A stretch of DNA of 64,000 nt from Thermoplasmata archaeon (GTDB lineage Archaea; Thermoplasmatota; Thermoplasmata; Lutacidiplasmatales; UBA184), in assembly GCA_021819135.1 (NCBI GenBank), contig JAKASE010000001.1, positions 157,683 to 221,682 on the forward strand, read 5' to 3'. Position numbers and translations under genes: made by a program. The notes beneath the pieces were generated by a model. That model ran no database searches, was not told the DNA's origin, and was given only the letters and a program-made list of their open reading frames with translations. Numbering within the stretch: position 1 is the stretch's first letter; each line of letters starts with the position of its first letter. Shown here in pieces: positions 42,522 through 50,404 of this stretch.

Positions 42522-43331
42522 ATGACCCTCCGCCCCGCGCCGGCATACGCGATCTCCGCCGCGGTGTACGACCGGGTCTACTCCTGGAAGGATTACGGGG
42601 CAGAGGCGCGCCGGGTGCGCGCGCTCATCCGCCGCTACGGACCTCCGGACGCCCACACGCTCCTCGATGTCGCCTGCGGCACGGGGGAGCACCTCGAGAC
42701 CCTCTCCCGCTGGTTCGAGACGGCGGGGGTCGACGCGAGCGCCGCCATGCTGGCGGTCGCCCGGAAGAAGCTCCCCCGCGTCCGGTTCGTGCGGTCGACG
42801 ATGCAGACGTTCCGTTTCGACCGGCAGTTCGACGCGATCACGTGCCTCTTCTCGGCCATCGGCTACGTCCGCACTCCCTCCGAGCTGCGCCGAACCCTCC
42901 GGAACTTCGCGGGCCACCTCCGCCCCGGAGGCGTGGTCCTGGTGGAACCCTGGATCGCGCCGGAGGACTACCGGCCGGGGGCGGTCCATCTCGGGAAGTA
43001 CGGGACGGCCGAATCACCGATCGCGCGGATGAACATCTCCGAGCGGCGAGGCGGCCGCTCGATCATGGACATGCACTATCTCATGCCGTACCGTGGCCGC
43101 GTTCGACACTGGGTGGAGCGGCACGAGATGGGCTTGTTCGACGACGCGACGATGCGCGACGCGTTCGTCCGGGCCGGCCTGACCGTCCGCCGCGTACCGA
43201 GCCGCTTCACCACGAATCGAGGGCTCTACGTAGGGGTGAAGCCGTGGGGGCACGATCGGCGGAGTTCGACCCACGCACCGGGACGTAGACGGGCCGCCCC
43301 CGGCCGACCCCGCCGACGGATGCCGCGCTGA
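42522..43331 (+). CDS. class I SAM-dependent methyltransferase (DesVI/UbiE-like)
   Basis: 269 residues. The N-terminal ISAAVYDRVYSWKDYGAEARRV, motif I TLLDVACGTGEHLETL, motif II AGVDASAAMLAVARKKLP and the FDAITCLFSAIGYVRTPSELRRTLRNFAGHLRPGGVVLVEP block match the sugar-N/O-methyltransferase DesVI/TylM1 type. The C-terminus is Arg/Pro-rich. The gene lies downstream of the MDR oxidoreductase with an 79-nt gap. Substrate unknown; amino-sugar methylation would fit the family but is not shown. Confidence 0.88.
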   Translation: MTLRPAPAYAISAAVYDRVYSWKDYGAEARRVRALIRRYGPPDAHTLLDVACGTGEHLETLSRWFETAGVDASAAMLAVARKKLPRVRFVRSTMQTFRFDRQFDAITCLFSAIGYVRTPSELRRTLRNFAGHLRPGGVVLVEPWIAPEDYRPGAVHLGKYGTAESPIARMNISERRGGRSIMDMHYLMPYRGRVRHWVERHEMGLFDDATMRDAFVRAGLTVRRVPSRFTTNRGLYVGVKPWGHDRRSSTHAPGRRRAAPGRPRRRMPR

Positions 43332-43350
43332 GCGTGGAACGACCCGCGGG

Positions 43351-43527
43351 TCACTTGAGGACGACCGTCTCGACCCGGGGCGCCCGGAACCCGACCTTCT
43401 GGTGGGTCCCATCGCAGAACGGCTTGTGCGCCGATTGCCCGCACCGACAGAAGGCGTACCGCACTTTCCCGTCGATCATCACGAGGTTGGGTCCGTTCTC
43501 GGACGAGAGCACTACGACCTTCGGCAT
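43351..43527 (-). CDS. CDGSH iron-sulfur domain protein
   Basis: 58 residues. The complete CDGSH motif occurs as CRCGQSAHKPFCDGTH (C-x-C-x2-S-x3-P-x-C-D-G-x2-H), binding a [2Fe-2S] cluster through three Cys and one His. ATG 43527 fits a TATA-like GGGCTTATCCG near 43560; a 25-residue upstream extension in the same frame is also open. It is likely a redox or Fe-S transfer protein. Confidence 0.9.
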   Translation of the reverse strand: MPKVVVLSSENGPNLVMIDGKVRYAFCRCGQSAHKPFCDGTHQKVGFRAPRVETVVLK

Positions 43528-43771
43528 GGTGGCCTCTTCCGAACCGTAGGGGACGGATAAGCCCACTAGGCGGACGATCTCCGCGTCTTCCCCCGCAGCC
43601 ATCGGTATCTGATGGGAGGGACGGGCACCCCGGCACGGCGGGTACTCCCAGGCCCGGGTGCGGCGGCGCCCCCGGAGAAGGGGAATGGCCCGGCAGCGGA
43701 ACTGGGGTACCGGTCCGCGGTAAAGGTCGGTTTACGAACGTGTCAAGGCCTTCGCCAGGGACCGGGCGACG

Positions 43772-44464
43772 ATGGCGATGGATTCCGTCGGCTACGCTAC
43801 CGATGCCTCCCTGTGGATGCTCGGGGGGCTGCTGGCCTACCTTGCCGTACGCAACGTGATCCGGTACCGGACCGAGCCCCGGGGCGCCCTCCTCTGGTGG
43901 GCGACCGGGCTCGGGGCGGCGGCAGCGGCCATGATGCTCGAAGCGGTCGTCTTCGTCGGGATCTCGGCGCCCGGTCTTCTCGACGCGTACTTCTTCCTGA
44001 CCGCCGCGACGGTCGCCGCGCTCTCGATCGGCGCGACGGGGGTGCTCGGACATCGCCGGATCGAACTCGGCTACGAAGGGTACATCCTCGCCGTGACCGC
44101 CGCCGTCGGGGTCGCCTCGTTCAGCCTGCCCCTGCCCGACGGGATCGTGTCGAACGGGGTGATCTCGGGCAGTCCGTCCGTGTGGGTGGTGGTCCTCTCC
44201 TCGCTGGTCACGTTCCCGGCGACGATCCTCCTCTTGGCCGCCACGGCGCTCGCGATCCGGAGCTCGCGCCAATGGAGACCGGGGCTCATCGTGGTCGGTG
44301 TGGGGGTCCTCGCTGCGGGGGGGACCCTGTACATCGCGTCGCTCCCGGCCGCGCTCTACTACGCCGAGTTCCTCGGGATCCTCCTGCTCTTCCTGGGCCT
44401 GGTCAGCCTTCCGCACGCTCGTCCGGCGAAGGCCCCGAGCCCCGCGGGTCGTCCCGCCCCGTGA
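43772..44464 (+). CDS. seven-helix membrane protein of unknown function
   Basis: 230 residues, with TM helices near 12-30, 40-64, 70-95, 107-125, 132-155, 165-185 and 190-212. The loops are short and there is no visible family signature. It is immediately upstream of the cytochrome bd-like oxidase genes, with which it may be co-expressed, though a separate promoter (TGTATTAG, 44569-44576) precedes cydA. Confidence 0.65.
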   Translation: MAMDSVGYATDASLWMLGGLLAYLAVRNVIRYRTEPRGALLWWATGLGAAAAAMMLEAVVFVGISAPGLLDAYFFLTAATVAALSIGATGVLGHRRIELGYEGYILAVTAAVGVASFSLPLPDGIVSNGVISGSPSVWVVVLSSLVTFPATILLLAATALAIRSSRQWRPGLIVVGVGVLAAGGTLYIASLPAALYYAEFLGILLLFLGLVSLPHARPAKAPSPAGRPAP

Positions 44465-44564
44465 CCGGCGATCGGTGCGGCCGACACCGCGATGCGCGGC
44501 CGACCGGACCTCCTCCTGAGGGGCGTACGGACCGGCGAGCTCCCCCGTGAAGTTCCGTTGACTG

Positions 44565-44579
44565 ACCCTGTATTAGGGT
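44565..44579 (+). promoter_or_regulatory. cydA promoter with palindrome overlapping the TATA box
   Basis: ACCCT-GTATT-AGGGT is an inverted repeat with a 5-nt centre containing the TATA-like TGTATTAG (44569-44576). It lies about 40 nt before the cydA ATG (44611), so a repressor bound here would block initiation. The regulator is not identified. Confidence 0.4.
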
Positions 44580-44610
44580 TCGAGAATGGTGAGCGAGAGG
44601 GTTCTCGGCC

Positions 44611-45966
44611 ATGGGAATCTCGATGGTGGATTTCGACCGGTTCCTCTTCGCGTTCACGATCGGGTCGCACATCCTGCTCGTCTCCGTGAGCATCGCTCTC
44701 GCGCTGCTCCTCTCGGTGTTCGAGTTCCTCTCGGCCCGCACGTCGGACCGGTACTACGCCGCGTTCGCCCGTCGGCTGATCCGGCCCTTCGTAGTTTCCT
44801 TCGGGGTCGGGACCGCGAGCGGGATCGTGATGGCGGTAGAGCTGGTGAACCTCTTCCCGAAGTTCATGACGCTCGTCTCGGAGACCGGCGTGATCGGGGT
44901 CTTCTACGTCGAGGTCTTCGCGTTCTTCGCTGAGACGATCTTCCTCGTCGTCTACGTCTACTTCGGTCGGTCGTTCACGCGCCGGTACGCGCGGTGGTGG
45001 CTCACGGTACCGATCGTGATCGGGACCCTCCTCTCCGCCGTGCTGATCACCATGGTCAATGCCTGGATGAACACCCCGAACGGCTTCGACATCGGGGCGT
45101 TCATGGCCACCGGGGCGGTGACCGGCGTGAACCCCTGGGCCCCGTTCCTCACCACTTCGACCGGCTACGAGGTCTTCCAGGTCACGGTCGGGGTGCCCCT
45201 CGCGGGCATCATGCTGATCGGCGGATACTTCGCCCTGCGGCATCTCCGGGCGCGCGACCCGGACGAGCGGACGTTGTTCCGGAAGGGGCTTCGGGTCACG
45301 GTGGCGCTCGCGCTCATCCTCGTGGTTCTGACGATACTCGCCGGTATCCTCGAGATCGAGGGGCTCTACACCTACCAACCGCTCAAGTACGCCGCCATCG
45401 AGCTCAACCCGTATCCCGGGACCGGACTATCGGAGAACCTCTTCGGCTGGCTCTCGGGCATGAGCGTCGTGGGGGCGCTCCAGATCCCGGGTCTGCAGGG
45501 GGCTCTCGGCCATGGCGCGTACCTTCCCGGCCTCTCCCAGTACCCGAGCTCCGAATGGCCCCCCCTGATCATCCACGATCTCTTCGATGCCATGGTCCTC
45601 GGCGGGGTCCTCATCGGTCTCTTCCTCCTCGTGTTCGCGGCGCTCTGGGTGACCCACCGCCGACCGTTCGACAAGCGCTCCCTCGCGTACGGGTTCGCGT
45701 TCTTCGGGGTCCTGACCGAGCTCGTCATGGAGCTCGGATGGGCGACCGACGAGATCGGCCGGCAGCCGTGGATCATCTATCAGGTGATGCCGGTCGCCAG
45801 CGCGGCGAACTACAGCTCCGCGCTCCTCGTTCCCGGGATCCTCATCATCGCGTTCTACTTCCTCCTCGTCCCGCTCACGTTCTACTTCATGGTCCGGGTA
45901 TTCAACGGACGGCCCCTCGACCTCGATCTGAAGGGACCGCCGGCGGGGCACGATGCCAACTACTAA
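44611..45966 (+). CDS. cydA: cytochrome bd-type oxidase subunit I (CydA-like), with b558 His replaced by Gln
   Basis: 451 residues with about nine TM helices; transfers electrons from quinol to O2. By comparison with E. coli CydA recalled from memory: His19-equivalent present (FTIGSHILL), Glu99/Glu107-type EVFAFFAET present, quinol-site Lys/Glu in YTYQPLKYAAIELNP present, and the GRQPW motif preceded by the Glu of ELGW present. The helix with low-spin heme b558 His186 reads YEVFQVTVGVPLAGI, with Gln in place of His. The Q-loop is short. It overlaps cydB by 14 nt. Quinol oxidase function is probable; heme ligation should be verified. Confidence 0.9.
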   Translation: MGISMVDFDRFLFAFTIGSHILLVSVSIALALLLSVFEFLSARTSDRYYAAFARRLIRPFVVSFGVGTASGIVMAVELVNLFPKFMTLVSETGVIGVFYVEVFAFFAETIFLVVYVYFGRSFTRRYARWWLTVPIVIGTLLSAVLITMVNAWMNTPNGFDIGAFMATGAVTGVNPWAPFLTTSTGYEVFQVTVGVPLAGIMLIGGYFALRHLRARDPDERTLFRKGLRVTVALALILVVLTILAGILEIEGLYTYQPLKYAAIELNPYPGTGLSENLFGWLSGMSVVGALQIPGLQGALGHGAYLPGLSQYPSSEWPPLIIHDLFDAMVLGGVLIGLFLLVFAALWVTHRRPFDKRSLAYGFAFFGVLTELVMELGWATDEIGRQPWIIYQVMPVASAANYSSALLVPGILIIAFYFLLVPLTFYFMVRVFNGRPLDLDLKGPPAGHDANY

Positions 45967-46918
45967 CGGGATCTTCTACGTCAACTTCGCGATCTTCGCG
46001 GTCTTCCTCACGCTCTTCATCACCGAGCTGATGGGGGCCTTCCTGCTCCTCTTCTGGTACGAGAAGGCGAAGCGGCGGGTACTCGAGTACGTTGTCCCGA
46101 TCTGGGAGGTGACCGGCACCTTCGCGGTCCTGTGGGTGGTGACCGCGGATTTCGCCTACCCATCGATGCTCTTCCCGGTCGCGAGCCTGCTCGCGGCGTA
46201 CATCGTCCTATTCCTCATCTTCCTGGTCGCCCGGAACGCCTCGATCTCGTTCGCTGAGTTCATCATCAAGCGGCGCTGGCTCGATGAGAAGAAGCTCTAC
46301 CAGGCGTACGCGGTCTCCACCCTGCTCCTCGGGATCGTGGTCGTGATCATGCTCTCCGCGATCGTGAGCGGAGCGGGCGTCGACCTCACGGCGCTCACCT
46401 TCTCGTTCACCGGGTGGGTCACCGACCCGGGGAGCATACCGTACCTTCTCGGGGTCCTGATCCTCGGGGTCGGCCTCGCGCCCGTGTTCTACGACATCTC
46501 CGAGCTCCGGCGATGGACGCTCCCGCTCACGACGCTCGGGGTCGTGATCGAAGCGGTCGCCCTCGACCTCTACGCGAGCAGTTTCCTGACCTGGGTCTTC
46601 CTGGTCCCGGCGGGGCTCACGGTGCTTCCGGCGGCCGCCTACCAGCACCCGGGCCTCGCGAAGGCGGTGACGAACAAGGTCTTGCTCGGCTTCGTGGGTA
46701 CGGTGGTCCTCTTCTCACAGAGCTACCTTGTCTACCCGACGGCGTTCCACGGGGGGATCACCGTGGACTCGGTCACGACGACCGGGCCGATGGTCGGTGC
46801 CTATCTGGTCCTGTCCGCGGCGGGCGTAGTGATCGTCGGCGCGCTCATGGGGTTCTATCTCTACGTCGCCTATCGGTCGCGTTCGCCGCCGGCGGCCGGA
46901 ACGCCCGGGCCGGCGTAG
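45953..46918 (+). CDS. cydB: cytochrome bd-type oxidase subunit II (CydB-like, divergent)
   Basis: 321 residues with about nine TM helices. It begins FYVNFAIFAVFLTLFITELMGAFLLLFWYEKAKRRVLEYVVPIWEVTGTFAVLW, the topology and WxVxGT-like segment of CydB (IW-E/D-V). It starts inside the 3' end of cydA. It may also be read as the CydA'-type subunit of the archaeal CydAA' oxidase; the low similarity prevents a firm call. Either way it is the partner of the CydA-like protein. A short Pro/Gly tail ends the protein. Confidence 0.8.
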   Translation: MPTTNGIFYVNFAIFAVFLTLFITELMGAFLLLFWYEKAKRRVLEYVVPIWEVTGTFAVLWVVTADFAYPSMLFPVASLLAAYIVLFLIFLVARNASISFAEFIIKRRWLDEKKLYQAYAVSTLLLGIVVVIMLSAIVSGAGVDLTALTFSFTGWVTDPGSIPYLLGVLILGVGLAPVFYDISELRRWTLPLTTLGVVIEAVALDLYASSFLTWVFLVPAGLTVLPAAAYQHPGLAKAVTNKVLLGFVGTVVLFSQSYLVYPTAFHGGITVDSVTTTGPMVGAYLVLSAAGVVIVGALMGFYLYVAYRSRSPPAAGTPGPA

Positions 46919-47053
46919 CGCATCGCGGGTCGTTCCTATCCCGCGGGCACAACGCCGGGGATACCTCCTCCCCGGCCCGGAGCATGACCGCCGGGTCAAG
47001 GCCGGCTCACCCCGTGTTCTTGAGACCGGTTCCGCTCCGAGGTCGCGATCGTC

Positions 47054-47404
47054 ATGACGGAGGAGAACCCCATCGACTGGCTCGAGGCGCTGCCCTGTTC
47101 CGTAACGGTGTGCGACCGGGACTACACGGTCCTCTACCTGAACGACCGGTCCGCGACCGTGAACGCGAAGGACGGAGGGAAGGCCCTCCGGGGCCGGAAC
47201 CTGCGGGAGTGCCACCCTCCCCTCGCCTTCGACAAGCTCGAGCAGGTGATGGCCTCCGAGGGGCCGAACGTCTATACGATCGAGAAGAACGGCGTCCGGA
47301 AGATCGTCTTCCAGGCACACTGGAAGCGGGAGGGCCGGGACGCCGGACTGGTCGAGATCACCTTCGAGATCCCCCCGAACACCCCGCACTTCGTCCGGAC
47401 CTGA
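47054..47404 (+). CDS. single PAS-domain protein
   Basis: 116 residues. The PAS pattern is DWLEALPCSVTVCDRDYTVLYLNDRSATVN (first strand and helix), then GRNLRECHPPLAFDKLEQVM, and the last strands VRKIVFQAHWKREGRDAGLVEITFEI. A DUF438/HEPN-like partner domain is absent. Cys16 and Cys20 could allow redox sensing, but that is conjecture. The gene is convergent with the small chorismate-mutase-like frame on the other strand. Confidence 0.8.
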   Translation: MTEENPIDWLEALPCSVTVCDRDYTVLYLNDRSATVNAKDGGKALRGRNLRECHPPLAFDKLEQVMASEGPNVYTIEKNGVRKIVFQAHWKREGRDAGLVEITFEIPPNTPHFVRT

Positions 47405-47707
47405 GCGCGGCGGCCACGGGCCGGTCTCCGCGGGGTGTGGCCATCGAGAGTGTCTCCCGAGCGGCGCCTGCGCCGGGGGGATCCCCTCGGCCGCCAGCCT
47501 TGTGCGCCCGTATCCGAGCACTTTCCGCCTCACCGAGTAATTTCGGAGGGCTTGCCCCGAGCGGGCCCATTCGAGGGCGATCTCCCGGGCGAGACGCAGG
47601 CGATGCGCGAACGACTCGAGGAGTCTATCATCGACGGTTCGGATCGCATGTCGCAGCGATTTGACGGTCCTCGATGCCGCCTTGGTCGGCGCCCATCTCG
47701 CCGGCAT
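47405..47707 (-). other. possible chorismate mutase (AroQ)-like small helical gene, perhaps degraded
   Basis: In this frame, residues about 17-60 read LRHAIRTVDDRLLESFAHRLRLAREIALEWARSGQALRNYSVRRKVLGYGRTRLAAEG. This matches the first two helices of AroQ chorismate mutase (R-x2-I-x2-V/I-D-x2-LL, the active-site Arg-rich helix and the R-x2-V at the second helix). The third helix is missing, and the frame stays open antisense into the PAS gene. The gene may be a frameshifted AroQ or coincidental. Start ATG 47707 is uncertain: it overlaps a TATA-like CTTATC. Confidence 0.4.
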
Positions 47708-47773
47708 AGATAAGGCCCTGCTAGAGTGTAGCACGGCCTCGTCCGGGAGGGAGCCCGGGTCGGGCGTGCGGTG

Positions 47774-48115
47774 CTACAGATCGACCTCGAGCAGTCCGTC
47801 CCGTTCGGTCACTCGATAGGTCCGGAGCGGAACCTGGAGCGCTTCCATCTCGCAGGGGATCTCGGGCTTGATCCTCGGCGGCTCGAGGAGCTGACCGGTG
47901 CGGACGTCGTAGCGGGCCTCATGGGCGGGGCAGACCGCGGTGTGACCCTGGGCCTCGGACAAGAGCGCGCAGCCCATGTGGGCGCAGACGGCATCCATCG
48001 CATACAACTTGCCCTCGACACGCGCCAGGAGGACCGGTCGCCCCCCGACCCAGGTGAGGACCGAGCTCCGATGCTCGAACAGGCGGGTGGAGATCGCGAC
48101 CCGACGGGGTGTCAT
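47774..48115 (-). CDS. Rieske [2Fe-2S] ferredoxin-like protein
   Basis: 113 residues. The Rieske motifs are CAHMGC (C-x-H) and CPAHEARYD (C-x2-H), separated as in ferredoxin-like Rieske proteins of the dioxygenase/nitrite reductase type, with preceding GGRPVLLARVEGKLYAMDAV. It likely serves as an electron carrier. ATG 48115 is chosen; in-frame ATGs at 48127 and further upstream are possible. The C-terminal TYRVTERDGLLEVDL closes the domain. Confidence 0.88.
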   Translation of the reverse strand: MTPRRVAISTRLFEHRSSVLTWVGGRPVLLARVEGKLYAMDAVCAHMGCALLSEAQGHTAVCPAHEARYDVRTGQLLEPPRIKPEIPCEMEALQVPLRTYRVTERDGLLEVDL

Positions 48116-48630
48116 ACACGGTGGCATCGGGGATCGCATCATCAACCCTTCGCGAGTCCGGGGATTTTCCCCTTCCCCTGCCCTGCAGGGCACCCCGCCC
48201 GAAGACGGGTCACGAGATGCCGATCGGACCCAGCGGGAGGACATTCGCGCAGAGCGGCTCGAGGTCGGGCCGCAGTGGTCCGGGAAAGTGGTCAGGTGCG
48301 GTTCCGGACGATCCCCCAGGGAATACGTCGTGCGACCCGAGCTCCTCGATCGATGAGGCCTTCGATCGAGAGGGATCGGGAACGACAGCCTTGTCCACCG
48401 AAGGGAGGGTCCGTTAGATTGCCCCTGTCCCCCATTACCGGACGGCTAGTCCACCCAGCTCGTGCCGCATGGTCTCCTCGGGCCGGGAGAGGTCGCTTGC
48501 GCGGGACGGGTATCTCACGATAGAGACCGGGACGGCAACTCCCTGTGGGTTCGTGAGATCACGGACCTCGCCGGTGGTCGTGCTTGCGGGTGGGCTCTTA
48601 AGCCGCCTGAGGCTCGCAACCCGATAGGTC
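48116..48630. other. intergenic region with no recognisable gene
   Basis: Between the Rieske gene and the APH-like kinase. Only the kinase TATA-like CTCTTAAGCC (48595-48604) is identified. Small open frames on both strands lack start context or family similarity. Confidence 0.5.
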
Positions 48631-49617
48631 ATGAACGTCGGAGGAAGACCGAACTCGGTCCGCACCTCCCGACCGGCCTTCCCACGTGCTCTCGGACCCC
48701 GACTGGACTGGAGCGACGTTCCGGAACCGGTTCGGCTCGCGATCGAAGTCCGTCTCGGGGCCAAGATCACGGACACCCAGACACGACGCGATGGGTTCAC
48801 GCGGGCGTTCGCCGGGATCGTGACGGACGCGTCCGGTGCGAAGACGTTCCTGAAGACCGTCGGCCCGATACCGAACCCGTCCGCGCCCGAGGTCCACCGG
48901 CGGGAGATTCGGTACATGTCGCAGCTACCGCCCGGTCTCCCCGTGCCCAGGTTGCTCTGGAGTCACGAGCAGGATGGATGGGTCACGCTGGCCCTCGAGC
49001 CGATCGACGGCCACTCACCGCGCCTTCCCTGGCACTCGTCCGATCTCGAGCGAGTCTTTGCGGCGTGGAAAGGGCTCTCCGAGCGGTTGACCCCCGCGCC
49101 ATCGGGATTCCCGGCCCTCGCCGACGACGAACAGTTTGGATGGAGATCGTTGCAGGCGAGGGCGAAGTCCCACGAGAGCGACCTGGCCGGACGACTCCCG
49201 CCTTGGGTACGCGTTCACCTTCAGGAGCTCGTGGACGTGGAGGCCGAGTGGCACCAGGCCACGGTCGGGCGCAGTCTCCTGCATGGTGACCTTAGGGCGG
49301 AGAACATCCTGCTCACGAAGGACGACGTGTTCTTCGTAGATTGGCCCAATGCGTCCGTGGGCGCCCGGTGGGTCGACATCCTGTGCATGTTGCCGAGCGT
49401 GGCCGTGCAGGGTGGGCCCCCTCCCTGGAAGCTCTGGGGTCGCGTCCCGGGTACTGAGGACGTGCCCGTTCACGAAGCCCGGGCGATGCTGGCCGCGATC
49501 TCCGGGTACTGGGCCGAGAGTTCGCTCAAGGCCGCTCCGCCGGACCGTCGGACACTGAGAGCGTATCAGAAAGCTCAAGGAGACTGGGCCGTCGCCTGGC
49601 TGCGGAAGTTGATATAA
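48631..49617 (+). CDS. aminoglycoside phosphotransferase (APH)-family kinase
   Basis: 328 residues. The catalytic loop RSLLHGDLRAENILLT (HGDxxxxN, with His-Gly-Asp) near 213-228 and DW (VDWPNASVGARWVDIL) follow the APH/choline-kinase fold. A Lys-like strand AKTFLKTVGP and ALEPIDGHSP hinge are consistent. In archaea such kinases phosphorylate small molecules, not necessarily antibiotics. A TATA-like CTCTTAAGCC (48595-48604) lies 31 nt before the ATG, suggesting a leaderless mRNA. Confidence 0.85.
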   Translation: MNVGGRPNSVRTSRPAFPRALGPRLDWSDVPEPVRLAIEVRLGAKITDTQTRRDGFTRAFAGIVTDASGAKTFLKTVGPIPNPSAPEVHRREIRYMSQLPPGLPVPRLLWSHEQDGWVTLALEPIDGHSPRLPWHSSDLERVFAAWKGLSERLTPAPSGFPALADDEQFGWRSLQARAKSHESDLAGRLPPWVRVHLQELVDVEAEWHQATVGRSLLHGDLRAENILLTKDDVFFVDWPNASVGARWVDILCMLPSVAVQGGPPPWKLWGRVPGTEDVPVHEARAMLAAISGYWAESSLKAAPPDRRTLRAYQKAQGDWAVAWLRKLI

Positions 49618-49655
49618 ACCGGCCATTTGCGCTCGTAGGCGCATCAGCCAGGATC

Positions 49656-49671
49656 GAGGTGGACACGGGGG
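49656..49671. repeat. distal att-like copy of the tRNA-Ala 3' end
   Basis: GAGGTGGACACGGGGG is identical to 51268-51283, the 3' end of tRNA-Ala with three flanking bases. The match extends to 20 nt with one mismatch (49652-49671). Confidence 0.8.
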
Positions 49672-49703
49672 TGTCTCTCTGGTCTGCAAGCTGGACACGA
49701 ATC

Positions 49704-49927
49704 TCAGAGGAGCTCGAGGAACTCTTCCGTGCTGAGTCCCGCCTGCCGAAGTATGGCCCGCGACGTACCTGGCCGCAAGTCCTCGCCGTGAATCGGCACG
49801 GTGACCACGCGGGGGGTACCTCCTTGCCCAAGTGGACATGGCTCCCGCGTTGCCGGAGGGCGGTCCAGCCGCCCCGGGTCAGCGCCTTCACGGTCTCGCG
49901 ACCGGTCACTTGGGGAAGGCGCGGCAT
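49704..49927 (-). pseudogene. hicA: HicA toxin, frameshifted (224 nt, one base short)
   Basis: The N-terminus MPRLPQVTGRETVKALTRGGW then ALRQRGSHVHLG is in one frame, and GTPRVVTVPIHGEDLRP then GTSRAILRQAGLSTEEFLELL in another. Together they form the whole HicA/YcfA dsRBD-like toxin, including the catalytic-His motif GSHVHL. The join is at about 49815, in the GGAGGTACCCCCC stretch. 224 nt is one less than a multiple of three, so a single base is missing. The ATG is adjacent to the stop of hicB, the usual antitoxin-first order of some hicBA systems. The toxin is probably inactive. Confidence 0.85.
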
Positions 49928-50167
49928 TCAAACTGGAGTGGCGGATACCTCGTATCGGAAAGTGCCTACAACGACCTGGTTCCTCGAAGGTCTGCCGTGT
50001 TTGGCGCGAAGCTCGGCCAGAGCCTCCACGTGACCCTCCAGAGCCTCTGAGAAGCGGGAACGTACCTGATTCAATGTCCGACCCTGGGTCACGACCCCCG
50101 GGAGCTCCTTGCACTGGGCGATGTACCAACCGTCCTCATCGCGAGTAGTCACCGCCGTGAGCGGCAT
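49928..50167 (-). CDS. hicB: HicB-family antitoxin (type II toxin-antitoxin)
   Basis: 79 residues. The HicB partial RNase H-like fold begins LTAVTTRDEDGWYIAQCKELPGVVTQGRTLNQVRSRFSEALEGHVEAL, the standard antitoxin core. A short basic C-terminus replaces a DNA-binding domain. A TATA-like CGCTTATCC (50191-50199 on the complement) lies 28 nt upstream of the start, so the mRNA is leaderless. It precedes hicA, whose frame is broken. It lies in the tRNA-Ala-bounded insert. Confidence 0.9.
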   Translation of the reverse strand: MPLTAVTTRDEDGWYIAQCKELPGVVTQGRTLNQVRSRFSEALEGHVEALAELRAKHGRPSRNQVVVGTFRYEVSATPV

Positions 50168-50404
50168 CGCAATGCGACTACTGTTGCCGAGGATAAGCGT
50201 TCGCTAATGGTTGGAGCTCGGTGGGCTGAGAGAAACTGCGACGCAACTCTCCCTCGTATCGCTGGTGCGTGCAACACCGAAACCCCCAGTGCGGGTCCGA
50301 AGTGCTGCCACACGACGCGATGTCGGGCGATGCCCGACTTCATGGAGGTGGCAGGCGAGTCGCGAGCAACCATTTTGGCCCGGACGATTTCATGCTCGCC
50401 TAGG

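Noticed and set aside
48595-48604. TTAAG box as promoter for a minus-strand gene
   Set aside because: The minus frame there has no start codon at the right distance; the plus-strand kinase ATG is 31 nt away.
48435-48629. Minus-strand frame of about 65 codons (MTYRVASLRRLK...)
   Set aside because: It lacks family similarity, and the TATA-like TTAAG near it better fits the plus-strand kinase gene.
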